DNA of 64,000 nt from Hymenopellis radicata (GCA_015501595.1 JADNRX010000091.1:1-64000), one strand, 5' to 3'; counted from the stretch's first letter, positions 1 through 10,287 are shown. The notes: generated from the letters alone by a model not told the origin. A program made the numbers and translations.

Positions 1-90
1 GATATCCCCGCAGTGCCTCGGATATCCACATGGATATCCCCGCCTTAGTTTTGGATATCCGCGCAGTGCTCTGGATATCTCATGGATATC
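1..90. repeat. GATATC-rich degenerate tandem repeat at the window edge
   Basis: GATATC occurs six times in 90 bases (starting at 1, 21, 33, 54, 74 and 85), mostly inside a longer GGATATCC palindrome separated by 12-21-base spacers that share GCAGTGC. Such dense short palindromes resemble subterminal repeats of a DNA transposon whose other part lies left of the window. No coding potential is visible between here and 260. Confidence 0.6.
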
Positions 91-260
91 CACGGGTTGT
101 TCGACACGTCTTCTGGAGTTCACAGATATTTCAGCAGTACTCTCATGCAGAGAATATCTTATGAATCTTGGTATCTGTTATAGGGAGCAGATTTGCTGCC
201 AAGTACACAAATGGAGATTATCTTGTTTAAACTGTCTCCTATCTTAATATACCTGTGTAT

Positions 261-1417
261 TAGAGACCTCAACGAGTCCGACGCGAGTCAGACTCGCGAC
301 TCGTGACGCGAGTACTCACATAAAAAGAAGTCCAGTTCAGACTCGCGTCGGACTCGACTCGCGATGACTCGTGAGTCATCGCGGGTCCACTCGCGAGTAC
401 TCACCATGAGTCCGAGTCATCTCGGATACTCACGAGTACTCGCGAGTCCATATACCCCCAAGCATTCATGCGCAGCGAGCATCCCCGGGCAATGGCACGG
501 GGACAGTCAGCTGGGCATGAGGGTATGGTGGGGGTGATGGTGGAAGGACAGTGGTGGTGGTGGTGGAAGGATAGTGGTGGTGGAGGAAGGTGGTGGTGGA
601 GGATGGTGGTGGTGGTGGTCGACTCTGAACGACTCGTCGTCGCATCCATCTCGCATCATCCGCCTCATCGCATCACATCCCCCTCCTCATCACATCCCCC
701 TCCTCATCACATCATCATCATCATCGTGTCGTCGTCGTCGTCGTCCTCATCCATCATCGGCGCCGCGATCCAGTGACTGAATCGTGTACTGCCCGTTTGC
801 GGGGCTTACGCATCCTGGAGACGACTTAACAGTCGTCTCCATCGACGCCGACTCAAAGTCGAGCGCCGCTCGTGTCGACGCCGACTTGAAGTCGAGCGGT
901 GATAGTGTCGTTGCCGACTTGAAGTCGAGCAACGGGTCGTGTTCCAGCTCTGCTACTGGCGCAGAGCCAGCAGCAGCGGGCCCGGCACAAAGCCGAGGCC
1001 AAAAACACACCCTACAGCTGGCTGACAATCGTCAGCGCAGCGGGAGCGACAATCGTCACTCCCCAGGTGGTCGTGGTGATGGTAAGAGACACAGAGATAT
1101 CACCCGATCGCACGCTTACGCGTCGCTTCGGGACTCGGCCCGAGTCGCCGGATCTGGGGAAATTGTTGCGTATAGCTCGTTTGAGCCACGCAAGGGTCCG
1201 TTTGAGTTGGTAAAAATTTGTAAATTAAGATAAAATACATACCTAAATATTTGCAAGTCATCGTGTGATGACTCGTGGTCTGCAGATGGATACTCAGACC
1301 CGCGACTGGACTCGCGAGTATGTGACTCGCGAGTCACGCGAGTGCGAACGCCGACGTGCCCGAAGCGAGTCGAGTCACCAGATGACTCGGTGACTCGGTG
1401 ACTCGTTGAGGTCTCTA
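261..1417. mobile_element. Non-autonomous hAT-type DNA transposon, 1,157 bp, with 8-bp target duplication
   Basis: The left end (261) reads TAGAGACCTCAACGAGTC and the right end (1400-1417) is its exact reverse complement, an 18-bp terminal inverted repeat. It is flanked on both sides by CTGTGTAT (253-260 and 1418-1425), an 8-bp direct duplication as made by hAT transposases, whose termini also commonly begin TAG/CAG. Both subterminal zones (280-460 and 1260-1410) are packed with variants of GACTCGCGAGTC, the sort of clustered subterminal motif that hAT transposases bind. The interior holds GGTGGT and CATCAT/CGTCGT simple repeats and three copies of a GCCGACTTGAAGTCGAGC-like unit (about 845-930). 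No transposase domain is recognisable, so movement would depend on an enzyme made elsewhere. Confidence 0.85.
540..760. repeat. Simple-sequence tracts inside the hAT-type element
   Basis: 540-620 is a nearly pure purine-plus-T tract built on GGTGGT/GGTGGA; 640-760 is built on CATCAC, CATCAT and then CGTCGT. They generate long low-complexity open frames on both strands (poly-Trp, poly-Val, poly-His, poly-Ser), which I do not regard as genes. Confidence 0.8.
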
Positions 1418-1429
1418 CTGTGTATGACA

Positions 1430-2050
1430 GTTTTTGCTTTCGAATGCCTTCTGCTTGCCTAAGAGATACTATGATGCAATATATGCTTATATGCGTGAAT
1501 CGCTACACTATATTTAGTTTTTTAGCACATTTTTGTTATATTTCTTACCATATTTCTTCTAGTTTTCTACCCGTTATTATCTTAAATTCTCCTTAGAAAT
1601 TTCTCAATGCTCCTTTTAAAGTTTTTCACAAGTTTTAATGCAATTTTTGGCTTAAACTACTCTGAAAATCTTTTTATAAGTTTTCGCTTGAATTCCTTCA
1701 ATAATATCTAGTAAAAAAATCATTAACAATTTGCTTAAAATGTCCTTATTTACATTTTAGAAATTTTAACCTTTATTTTACGCAATTTTATGTATGTTTT
1801 CAAGTTAAAAAGATGTTAAATTTATCATAATGTCCGTTTTAAAGTTTTTAACATCTTTTTGGGGTTTAAAATTACTTAAATTCTTCCAAATTGAGATTTA
1901 AAGATTCTCACATTTTTTTTCACCCTGTTTTTAAGGACATTTTTCACTCAAAACAGGCTGAAAAAAGTTTAAACTTTTTTTTAAAAAATTTAACCAAAAA
2001 AATGCTTAAAAATCTTTAAGTTTTTTAACTAAAAATTTACCCTCAAACTT
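1430..2050. other. Very AT-rich gene-free block
   Basis: This stretch is dominated by runs such as TTTTAAAGTTTTT and CTTAAAT in many degenerate copies and stands out sharply from the roughly balanced composition of the rest of the window. There is no open frame of note. It could be a decayed repeat or a structural AT-rich segment; nothing identifies which. From 2050 to 2761 composition is normal and I see no supportable gene. Confidence 0.6.
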
Positions 2051-2761
2051 CAGATCATTCACCCAGTGCAACGTTTGCGCCATTGGGATCTCTCCGTTTG
2101 ATACTTGGAAACGCGATATCATAATGCAGATTTATGCCGAGAAGGACACGAGCATCCAAGACGTGGTACTTGGCAGCAATCCATACTATTCTTATAATCA
2201 CTCTAACATTGCATAATGCAGTTTAAAGACGTGTTTTCGGAGACGCCGACGCAGGCAGACCAGAGCTTACATGACTGAAGAAGGTGCACGGACTACTGAA
2301 CAAACTTGTAACCGAGAACCAACAACTCGCGCTACCCATGTCGGGGAGGTTTGGTCAGAGCTCACGAGCTCACGGCCTACCACCTCGATAGTATTGCTTG
2401 GGTGGGTAAGGCTTCCCATTTATCTTGCGCTGCTTCGTATATACTGAAATTCTGAATAGCCATTCAGTGTCATCGACGACCGTCGACAAGCCTACACCAC
2501 TTGGTTACAAACGTGCTTCTCCTTCTGGTTTGAGCGCACTACCGAGGACGAAGCAATATAGGGTCAATCCCATAACCCTTTTGGGAGTCCCTCTCGAGCG
2601 CCGTACCAGAGGACCAGTCACTAGTCGTCGAGCGCATCGGAGCGGAGCTTCTCAACAGCATGCAAGCTTTAGACTTAGAACATACGTGACGACATTTTCA
2701 CTCGATTTTCGATTCTGACTTCACTTCAACAGGGAACAACTGGGCATCGTGGCAATCACAT

Positions 2762-3550
2762 ATGTCTGGAGCATCGGCGTATGCTGATTTGGACTTTGCT
2801 CTGCCTACTACACCGCCGTCCTCAAGACTATCTCTCAGCAGCGTTGCGACGGACATGTGCGATAGCTCCGTAGACGCTGTACTTCCTCAAGAGATTCCTC
2901 GTGCGCGCTGGGCGAACCATGGATGGCGGGCTACCCGCACCATGTCAGAGGCTCTGTCGGAAGCAGATATTGAAGGCTTGGACAATTACTACTTCTGCGG
3001 TATGTTCTTTTCTTACTCTGCTCTCCTCCTCATCTCATACTTTTGTATCAGACGTCCCAAGACCCGACTCTGCCATGTCCAGCAGGACTGGATCGTCAGG
3101 CAAATCTCACCCGCGCGGTGCCATGGGGCACTACCGACCGACAAGTGGCATGTCCCCTGGACTCGGCCGACTTTGTCATGTCCGGTGACCAAGACGAGGA
3201 CTCGTCTGCGTATGGCGGATATGAAACGGACGACGCACTCGACGTCCCCATGTTTGCGCGCACGATTATGCCGCCATCTCTTGGCCGTCTCCCATGATGT
3301 CGACTATCTCTTCCACGGCGTCCTCGTCCGACTATTCCGCATTTTCTAGCGCCTCGCTTTGTACTGTCTCGTCCGTGAGGTGACAATGGGAAGCCGCTCT
3401 CCCCTACTGCGCCGGTGACTGTCATGGCCGCGTGCGATAAGACTATCATCAGCTTCCGCGCTACATGCGATATACCGCTTTCTGACGCGAGGCAGAGGAT
3501 CAAGTCCAAAATTGCTATGCAGGAGAAGATTTTGTTGATTTTCGGACAAG
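2762..3550 (+). pseudogene. Broken gene, possibly encoding a PB1-like C-terminal segment
   Basis: I do not recognise the family with certainty. A clear start at 2762 opens a Ser/Pro-rich N-terminus containing PRARWANHGWRA. A good 52-bp intron (3000-3051, GTATGT...CAG) leads into a second exon that stays open only to 3188. The coding signal then changes frame: an acidic stretch (GDQDEDSSAYGG) about 3180-3270, a Ser-rich stretch (SSTASSSDYSAFSS) about 3300-3370, and a segment (TIISFRATCDIPLSDARQ) about 3440-3490 whose pattern resembles the first half of a PB1 domain. Joining these needs about three frame changes, so this is either a decayed gene or a gene with several sequence errors. The acidic and PB1-like parts suggest a signalling adaptor, but that is inference. 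Confidence 0.35.
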
Positions 3551-3739
3551 GTATTGGTCTTCGCCTCTTTAGGTGAAGCGCCGCCTTGTCGAAATGTACA
3601 ATCTTCGTTTCGGGCTACTCCACACTTACCTGGCGGAAGGGCTTGTCGCGCGCAGCCATGAGCCGCGAACCGAGGCGACGTCCGCCTCGGGAACTCAAAC
3701 AAAGGGCGGGATACGCTGCATGTAAGTTGTATTCAAGAT

Positions 3740-3811
3740 ATATACAAAGCTGCATACATATGGATATACAAAGCTACATACATGGGTCTATACAAAGGTA
3801 CATACAATGGA
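3740..3811. repeat. Three-copy 24-bp tandem repeat
   Basis: Three successive 24-base units beginning ATATACAAAGCTGCATACAT (3740-3763, 3764-3787, 3788-3811), the third more diverged (CTATACAAAGGTACATACAA). No coding frame runs through it. Confidence 0.7.
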
Positions 3812-4107
3812 CTTACATTCGGTGCAATTCCATACCTTGAATTCAGACCCATTTATTGAATTGTCGGGTATTATAAGGGCTCATGAAAATCTACTTACAT
3901 TCGGCAAAAAGCCGTGTATCCCTTTGCCGCTCATGCAACCGCATGCATGCGGCGCACACTTTTTGTGATGACTACGCGGCGGCCCCAACGCGGACTGACG
4001 AGGTCTTTGTGCACACTTTCTACGCGCGGTTAGTTGGGCTCGTGCAAGATGCAGGGACTGGCGCCGGTGTATACGTTGCGGCGCCAGGCGCCAAGAGCAA
4101 GAGCAAG

Positions 4108-4113
4108 AAAAAA
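4108..4113 (-). terminator. RNA polymerase III oligo-T terminator of the tRNA-Glu gene
   Basis: Six consecutive T on the minus strand immediately after the tRNA discriminator base, the standard Pol III stop signal. Confidence 0.85.
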
Positions 4114-4205
4114 TTCGGATACGGGGAATCGAACCCCGAGCTGCCGCGCCCAATTGTTTGCACCCGCATGAGAGGCGGCAATGTTAGCCGTTACACCATA
4201 TCCGA
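4114..4205 (-). tRNA. tRNA-Glu (anticodon CTC) with a 20-nt intron
   Basis: Read on the minus strand from 4205, the sequence folds into a full cloverleaf. The acceptor stem TCGGATA pairs perfectly with TATCCGA; the D arm is GTGT/ACAT around a GG-containing loop; the anticodon stem GCCGC pairs with GCGGC; the T arm is CGGGG-TTCGATT-CCCCG; the discriminator is A (4114). The anticodon CTC lies at 4172-4170. About 20 bases (4168-4149) must be removed between positions 37 and 38 of the loop to form the stem, the normal place for a nuclear tRNA intron. The body matches fungal tRNA-Glu, including the internal A and B boxes. A T6 run (4113-4108) directly downstream is a good RNA polymerase III terminator. 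Confidence 0.93.
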
Positions 4206-4210
4206 TAATC

Positions 4211-4578
4211 ATGGATTCAGGTCTGACGCTCAACTCTCGGGAGGAACGACTGCTTAAAGTGTATGTGAAGATTCACATCGAGGAATTGAGGGGAGTCGGT
4301 GTGGAGACGTGCGCCGCCGCCGTGGTTCCTCAATATGAGCAACTCTCTTTCTTCAATAGTCTACCCCTCCCCGGCGTCTCCCTTACAGCCCCGACCATGA
4401 TCCTGAATCCGCAGGAAAGTGTAAGTTTCCCGCGCCTCGCGAGTTGAGGTATTCCTAGTGCCAGGTCAATATAATGTATAGGAAGAACACAACGCAGGTT
4501 TACCCCGTCGATATTGCCACCATCGAGTCCTTGGTTGTGTCCGGCTCCAACGAGGCGTTAACGAGTTTGCTCCGGTGA
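4211..4578 (+). CDS. Small hypothetical protein, two exons
   Basis: I do not recognise this protein. The ATG at 4211 lies only 5 bp from the 5' end of the divergent tRNA gene. Exon 1 (to 4420) encodes a well-formed, non-repetitive sequence including REERLLKVYVKIHIEELRG and VPQYEQLSFFNSLPLPGVS. A GTAAGT donor follows at 4421. Splicing to the CAG ending at 4464 (44-bp intron) keeps the frame and gives a second exon ending at a TGA at 4576-4578 (VDIATIESLVVSGSNEA). About 108 residues, predicted soluble and partly helical, with no signal peptide or membrane segment. It could be a fragment of a larger ancestral gene, since the neighbourhood is full of gene debris. The acceptor choice is my inference. 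Confidence 0.4.
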
Positions 4579-4599
4579 AACCGCTAGGTGGCGGCGACT

Positions 4600-4992
4600 G
4601 CCTCCTCATCTGCCCAAATATATGCGTTAGAGATTGAGATATCCGAGTGAAAACGCGTGAAATACCAATAGACAGAACAATCGTCGTGACTTGACCACTC
4701 TGCTTGCTGTAGTATGCGTGCTCGTAGTCCAGTCGGTATAGTACGCCCCAGCAACATAGGGGGAGGCTGGCAAGATTGGCTTGCAGTTTTCGGATGTAAT
4801 GTGTTCATCGTCGTCGTTGAGAAATGATAAAGGAGCGTGTGCGCCTTTCGATAGCGCGCCGAGCGCAGCAAGGCTTTGATATATGCGAGCAACCCGACGT
4901 GACGGCTGGCGATGAGCTCGTCGTTGACCAAGCGCCTGCGCCGAGTTCACTGGTAAATTAAAGAAGAATAGACACGTAAAACAACCCACCAT
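4600..4992 (-). pseudogene. PX-GH18 chitinase relic, fragment 1
   Basis: The minus strand reads VNDELIASRHVGLLAYIKAL, matching the PX-domain segment of the copy at 15.6-18.1 kb (VDDELIASRKAGLLAYINAL). A frame change then leads to DDDEHIT and VAGAYYTDWTTSTH, matching the linker and first GH18 strand. It then jumps, with a large internal deletion, to a piece resembling the KIVLSIG strand. Just upstream, at 4992, MVGCFTC resembles the C-terminal MGGCFTW of the same family, so the order of pieces is scrambled. Frame breaks and deletions rule out a working product. Confidence 0.8.
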
Positions 4993-5299
4993 CCCAAACT
5001 CCGGCGGAGAATAAACCCTGGTACTCGCCGTTCAGAACTACAAAAGGCTTGCATTAATGTTGAACTAAACCAGGAAGGGACATGCACTCACAAGCGCATC
5101 ACTGCACTGATCCCTTCCTATAACAGATTAGATATCTGTCCTGGGAAGAAGACAAGTACACCGACCTCTAGACAACACGTTCGCACCAACGCACACTCCT
5201 CCTTGCTTCTTCGCCGCAGCAGCCCACGAGAGCTTCCCCCGCCAATGACTCAGATCGGTCACAACAGCATGGTCTACAGGCATGAACTTCCCGGCAACT

Positions 5300-5625
5300 T
5301 GGTCGCCGAGTTCTCTGACGCATATCTATAAACACCAGCACCAAAGGCATCTTCGACGGGGGCATTCGGCCTTCATCGATTAGCTGGGACGAGGGGAGTC
5401 AGGCGACTATTAAGAGTTTGGGATGTGGAGCGAAGAGGAGTGAACATGGCGCGAAGATTGTTTTGTTGGTATTTGACCTGTCTACATCCGATAAGAATCG
5501 TTCTTGACGCATATATCTAGGCGGACGGGGTGGCCTTAATGAGCAGTGCAAAGGGCGACGCTGTACACAGCTATGACCTCGATGGAGTCGAAATCGATTG
5601 TTTGGTTCTCGTTATGCATCATGTC
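5300..5625 (+). pseudogene. PX-GH18 chitinase relic, fragment 2 (opposite strand)
   Basis: The plus strand contains a decayed GH18 middle section: SISWDEGSQATIKSLG, then EHGAKIVLLV, an intron-like gap ending in TATATCTAG, then GGRGGLNEQCKGDAVHSYDL and DLDGVEIDCLV. The last is the GH18 catalytic signature (DLDGxDxDWEY) with the tryptophan and catalytic glutamate replaced. It lies head-on to fragments 1 and 3. Confidence 0.75.
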
Positions 5626-5649
5626 GACGTAACATACCTCAACTCATGT

Positions 5650-6310
5650 GGGCATTACAAGAAACCGATGTGGGACGTCAAACCAACCGAAGGCCAAGGC
5701 GGTCGATGGACTGGCTCCGTGGTGGAGGACAGGTTTGGCCTCACAAATGTATAGAACAATATCAAACTTGGCTGAAATCGAGGCGTGCTGGGGGGTACTT
5801 GTCCGCAGCCCAGCCGGAGTAGTACGCTCCAGCAACATGGGTGGCGAGCAGAGCGATAGGCTGACTGCCGACATCGGCTTCGACCTCGTCGTCGCCGTGG
5901 AATGGGAAGAGCGTGCGACTCTTGGTAGCGCGGCGAGCTCAGCAGGGCGTTAATGTAAACAAGCAGCCCGGCGTTTCGACTAACAATGAGCTTGTCGTTG
6001 ACCCATGCTGAGGGTACCGCCACCTGTACGAGGCTCTTCTTAGGCGGGAACGGATACGGATCGTCCAGGGACATATGTAGCTCGTCGAACTGCAATTCAT
6101 GGTCAACGTTGGAAACGATAATCACGAGGGCGAGGAACATACCGGCCAGTACCGCTTTAGCACCTCGTACTGGCTGCCATCGTCGAGCGTGGCGATAACG
6201 ACGTAGAGAATGTGTGGTTCCGGCGTTGAGAACTTCGCGTGTATGCAATAGAAACATCGGAAAAGTTGGGCCGTGAGGATACAGCGCCAGGCCTCATTTG
6301 TGGTTTTATG
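5650..6310 (-). pseudogene. PX-GH18 chitinase relic, fragment 3 (N-terminal half)
   Basis: The minus strand starts with PEPHILYVVIATLDDGSQYE near 6210-6270. A 50-bp intron follows, at the same place as intron 1 of the copy at 15.6 kb. Then come FDELHMSLDDPYPFPPKKSL and WVNDKLIVSRNAGLLVYINA, a full PX-domain pattern. Frame changes follow before the VAGAYYSGWAA-like GH18 start near 5840, after which similarity fades. Frameshifted and truncated. Confidence 0.8.
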
Positions 6311-7915
6311 GTGACAAGTACCAGTGTTTGCTTCATCCCAACCATTACGACTTCCAGCATAATCTCCTTTTGATGGTGGGCAGCGCGCCCAGGACTGCAC
6401 TATCTGGTGCCAGTATTCGAGAAGGGCGTCAGAGTGATGGTAGAGAAGAAGTTGGAAGTAGGCCGTGCGTAGCAGAGACCGAATAATTCATGTGCATCGT
6501 GCTTAAAAAGAGTGGAGGTCCTCAAACTGGCGAGACGTCAACGTTAACGCGTAGCAAGTTAATGTATCATACCCGTCGCCTCTGAGTCTCCCCAGGACCG
6601 CTCTCTCGAGGCTAAACGCCGTCGTCTCAAAACGTCACAGATGGACATGCAGCTTTCGAAAAGGCTCACGCTAAGGGAGGAGTTAGAAGGATGGGAAGAC
6701 GGCGACGTGAAATATTCATACCAGGAGCCTGATATACAATCCCGGCATTTGTTTTCATTGCTTCTCCAAAGCTGGCCACTGGTATCGGTTCTTTGGGCGG
6801 GGAAATTAAAGCCATTACAAGAAATCTTGGCAGTTGTAGACATCAACCAGGACGAGGATATTCGTAGCTATCGTCATGGCAGTTCTTGACGGTCAGGCAG
6901 CCTGGCGCCACAGGAAATAAGGCAGTCCGACAGAGCATCCATAACGTTTAGGCCAGAAAACATGGTCGCTATACCACGCCTGCAATGTACAAATCAGTAC
7001 AATGAGGTACGGACCTCCATCGACGAACAAAAGCACGCACCGAGTTTTCTTCCTGTCATGTTTCCTGTCATTCTCCCGGATCTTGGTCCCGAATATTTGA
7101 ATTAAGGCGCCTTGTAAGGAAATGAGCCTTGAGGCCGGGCATGCACAAAATCATCGCGCTGGGCAAAGAACGTACCATTTATTGAATCGCCAACGACGAA
7201 AGGACGCCTTGGGGAGGTTGTGACTGGTCCTAGTCGCCGCCATTTTACTAGTGTGGAGCCCAGTACCCATCCCACTTTATTTGGCGCAGTAGCGGTTGCC
7301 TACTAGCAGGAATAACCGCCCAAAAAAAAGATGATGGTGGGAAGACAAGGAAGGACGCGATCACGTGCCCACTATTTCCGCAGCGACTGAGAGCTTAGCA
7401 GAGCAACTATTCTACCGTATACCTAGGCCAAAGATGTTATTGGAAGGGACGAGGTCCATCTTGATCAGACCTCATTCTCATCCCAAGCTCGTCTGATGGT
7501 AGAAAAGGCCATCAGCCAGTCATGGCACGTCAGGCGGCTGGCTACTAAGCTACCTGATGTCTTCAGTATCTGACTCTGTACATACAAGTAACAATCAGCT
7601 TCGGGAGCCGAAAGCGTGTACATTCATACTGCTGTACGTTATCAGTCTTTCCGATGTGTGTAACCTAATGACACAAAGGAGGAACGTAGCCTTCTATACG
7701 CCGATGTGGGAAGCACTTTTGAATGGGTAAGGGTCTGCGAGTAATGAGGGTGGGACGGTGCAGCGGGTAAACAACCGGCAGATAAGGCCAGTACTGGATA
7801 AGGGAATGAGTTCAGAGATACAAAGCGCGTAAAATGGAACGTACTAAACCCCAAAAATGATTATCGACATCAAACTTTCCGCGACGCAGGGTCTGTTCCT
7901 CTCGTACCCCCAGGA
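6311..7915. other. Gap without a supportable gene
   Basis: Several open frames of 60-95 codons exist (for example 6641-6889 on the plus strand) but none has splice support, a family motif or a convincing start. I see no inverted-repeat element. It separates the chitinase relics from the membrane-protein gene at 7.9 kb. Confidence 0.5.
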
Positions 7916-8416
7916 TCAGCTGCCATGGACGCAAAGGCTGATCCAAACGAGGACGGCCAATCCACAGGCCATCGCCAGATAAGCGTCGACACACATAGGT
8001 ATCATCTCCCTTGCCCGATTGAGACCTCCGTCGAGAAGAAGCGAACCGTCTGGTCGATTCACCACCGCGTCAATCGCGACGAAACACGCGCACCAGAGGT
8101 AGAGCGGCACACGGCCGCGGGAAATAGCCTGAAATGCCTCCATGCTAGCTTCCTCCGAGGGCTGATCGTCGGGGGAAGTGAACCTCTGCGCAACTGAGTA
8201 GATAACGAATCCCAGGACAACGGTGAGCCAGATCATAGACATGATATACCCAGCACCAGCGAGCCCCGACAGTCCTATTCGGATGTAGGCATGCACGGGG
8301 TGAGAGGAAGGGATCCAGCCGAGGTACAGAGCGAACATGAGGACGTGAACACTCGCGCCCCACGTGTACAAGAATGCACGAGCGACGCGGTTGACATGCC
8401 TGAGGAGTGGGAGCAT
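7916..8416 (-). CDS. Small integral membrane protein, hypothetical
   Basis: A single uninterrupted frame of 166 codons from an ATG at 8416. Hydrophobic segments lie at roughly residues 14-36 (ending ALYLGWI), 46-76 (two short passes or one long one, GLAGAGYIMSMIWLTVVLGF), 101-118 (YLWCACFVAIDAVV) and 143-163 (LAMACGLAVLVWISL), giving about four membrane passes. A polar, acidic loop (SPDDQPSEEASMEAF) lies between the second and third. The layout is like small four-pass fungal proteins (MARVEL-like), but no family signature is decisive. It is unusual here in having no intron. Confidence 0.55.
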   Translation of the reverse strand: MLPLLRHVNRVARAFLYTWGASVHVLMFALYLGWIPSSHPVHAYIRIGLSGLAGAGYIMSMIWLTVVLGFVIYSVAQRFTSPDDQPSEEASMEAFQAISRGRVPLYLWCACFVAIDAVVNRPDGSLLLDGGLNRAREMIPMCVDAYLAMACGLAVLVWISLCVHGS

Positions 8417-8759
8417 AGCGAGCTTGCGAAAGGAAATTCGTACATCCGCCTTAGATACTTATAAGAGCCAGCTCGACATGGTGTATGTAAACGTTCGGCA
8501 TCACTGGAAATTCTACATTGATCGGGCCTCGCTACGTGGGGAACGTCGAAAGGGTCGTGTTTGTGGTACTGTCATCGCACGTTGTGACGGCGGAAACTGG
8601 TCCATCGTCTATTTATAGCTTGGTGAGCACTACATAAACCTACATATTACCACTCACCTATAGCATACTCTAGTACAGGTGTCTACGTTTAGCTCGGGTG
8701 GAAATGAAGACGAACAAGAGAAATTTATGTGTACCATTGTGGTATGTCGTGTCTGAAAT

Positions 8760-9110
8760 GGATGTGTGTCAAGGGGGGCTGAGATACACAGTGATCAGTG
8801 TGACATCGCGCGAGATACACAGTGGATTGTGGGTAGCGGCTCATCTGGACATACCGGGGAACGAGGCAGCAGATCTGGAGGCGAAGAGGGCAGCAGAAAA
8901 TCCAGCGACATCTACAAATGGGGAACAACTACCTCGCATATGAGTCCGAAAAGCACTCCCGCCAAGTGAAGCGCGTTTCTGGACAAGTTGAACTCCAGGC
9001 GGCGGCGAACAAAAGATGGTGGTGCTCCGCAAAGTTTAAACACATTCACACGGCATTCTTTTTGATCACCACGCAGTGTAGCGTGGCCCAGCCTGCCGAG
9101 GTTTTGCACC
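8760..9110 (+). pseudogene. Retroelement RNase H relic
   Basis: The plus strand encodes AAHLDIPGNEAADLEAKRAA, matching the conserved end of the RNase H domain found in LINE-type and related elements (the usual GHxGxxGNExAD..AK pattern). It breaks at a stop (8943) and continues in another frame with SRQVKRVSGQVELQAAANKR and IHTAFFLITTQCSVAQPAEV, resembling the region just downstream of that domain in fungal LINE polyproteins. Only this short frameshifted piece remains; no reverse transcriptase or termini are visible. Confidence 0.6.
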
Positions 9111-9273
9111 TCCCGGATATCGCTTCTGAGCCACCCACATACACTTGATCGACTTCCATCCCCGACAATTCATTTTTGTGCCATTGTAAACTTCATAGGC
9201 GCGCCGTGCGTGTCCTGAGTATCAACCATCAGCCTGATATAGAGAGCGAAAAGCAGAAAGAACTCACGATGAG

Positions 9274-10287
9274 TCAGACTGAGGTGGAAACGATGTGACT
9301 TCGAAGCAGGAAACGATGGAAACCGTGTGAAATTTTACAGACCAAAGTACAAATACAATCCTTAAACTCCAGCATCAATGAAGCCCAACCGTGGCCTGGT
9401 AAGAAGGCGGATTCTGATCTTCCCCAGTAGCGGCAATTCCACTCTCGCTGGGTAACGTCATAGTTTGATATGCAGACAAACTCTTCGGCGGAGGTACTGA
9501 TGCGCGAGAAATGAGCGTCGGTATCCTCATCGAGAGGAAAGTGGTACGGACCATATGCGCTTTCTAACATAAACGGAGTTGGCGCGCCTCTCGAATATTC
9601 ATGGGCACGCGTAGAACCGCGCTTTAGCCTCCGACTCCGATAACATAAGAACCCAATCAGACACCCGAGTACGACCAACGCAGCCACCCCGCCCAGAGTA
9701 CCTCCAATGATAGCGGGCGTCGCGGATGATTTCGAGCTGCCCACTGCTACAGTTGACATCGAGGTTGCCGTCGATGTAGTAGCACTCGCACTTGAGCTTG
9801 GGCTCAGCGATCTGGAAACGTTCTCTTCTTCAAGCGGTGTGTACACGATGTAGTCCAGCCAAAACCAGCTGAGATCAATCGTCGAGTTAATCACGAGCGT
9901 GTGCTCCGCCGCCTGTAGGTCGGCCGACTGAAACATAACTTGCTGAAATACATCGTCCCGACCCGGCGTCGGTGCGAACGTCGCTGAGGAGCCGGCGTCG
10001 ATGGAAAACGTCGACACTGGGTCCGGATCTCCCGACGTACCTGCGCCGGGTATCGTTCCGTAGACTTGAACAAAAGTACCTGGAGCGATTTATGAATGGA
10101 GGATGAGATTGATGCAAGACTAAGGGATACCATTGAAGACAAAAGTCGCTGTTGCGCCAGCGTTCCGCGTTCCATGCGTGGTGTGGTTGAACTCGTTCGC
10201 GCTTCCAGCGGCGAACCATCCCGGGTCATTGGAGTACTGGATGCTGGAAACGTCGCTGTCGTCTACACGGACAAGCGTGCTCGACAT
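9274..10287 (-). CDS. Single-pass membrane protein with beta-rich extracellular domain (copy 1)
   Basis: Two exons on the minus strand: 10287-10131 and 10079-9274, joined by a 51-bp GT-AG intron. The N-terminal half starts MSSTLVRVDDSDVSSIQYSN and ends WFWLDYIVYTP, the pattern of a common Agaricomycete extracellular jelly-roll-like domain. A Ser/Thr-rich stalk follows, then one membrane helix (GGVAALVVLGCLIGFLC) and a basic stop-transfer (YRSRRLKR). The cytoplasmic tail contains TPFMLESAYGP. There is no classical signal peptide, as is usual for this family; an in-frame ATG at 10380 would add 31 residues but is not conserved in the paralogue at 25.4 kb. The role is unknown; a cell-surface sensor or binding protein is a guess. 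The last 40 residues differ from the paralogue. Confidence 0.75.

Noticed and set aside
401..1337. Several long open frames on both strands (for example 784-1233, 149 codons)
   Set aside because: They lie inside the hAT-type element and are produced by simple-sequence and palindromic repeats; composition is low-complexity with no family motif.
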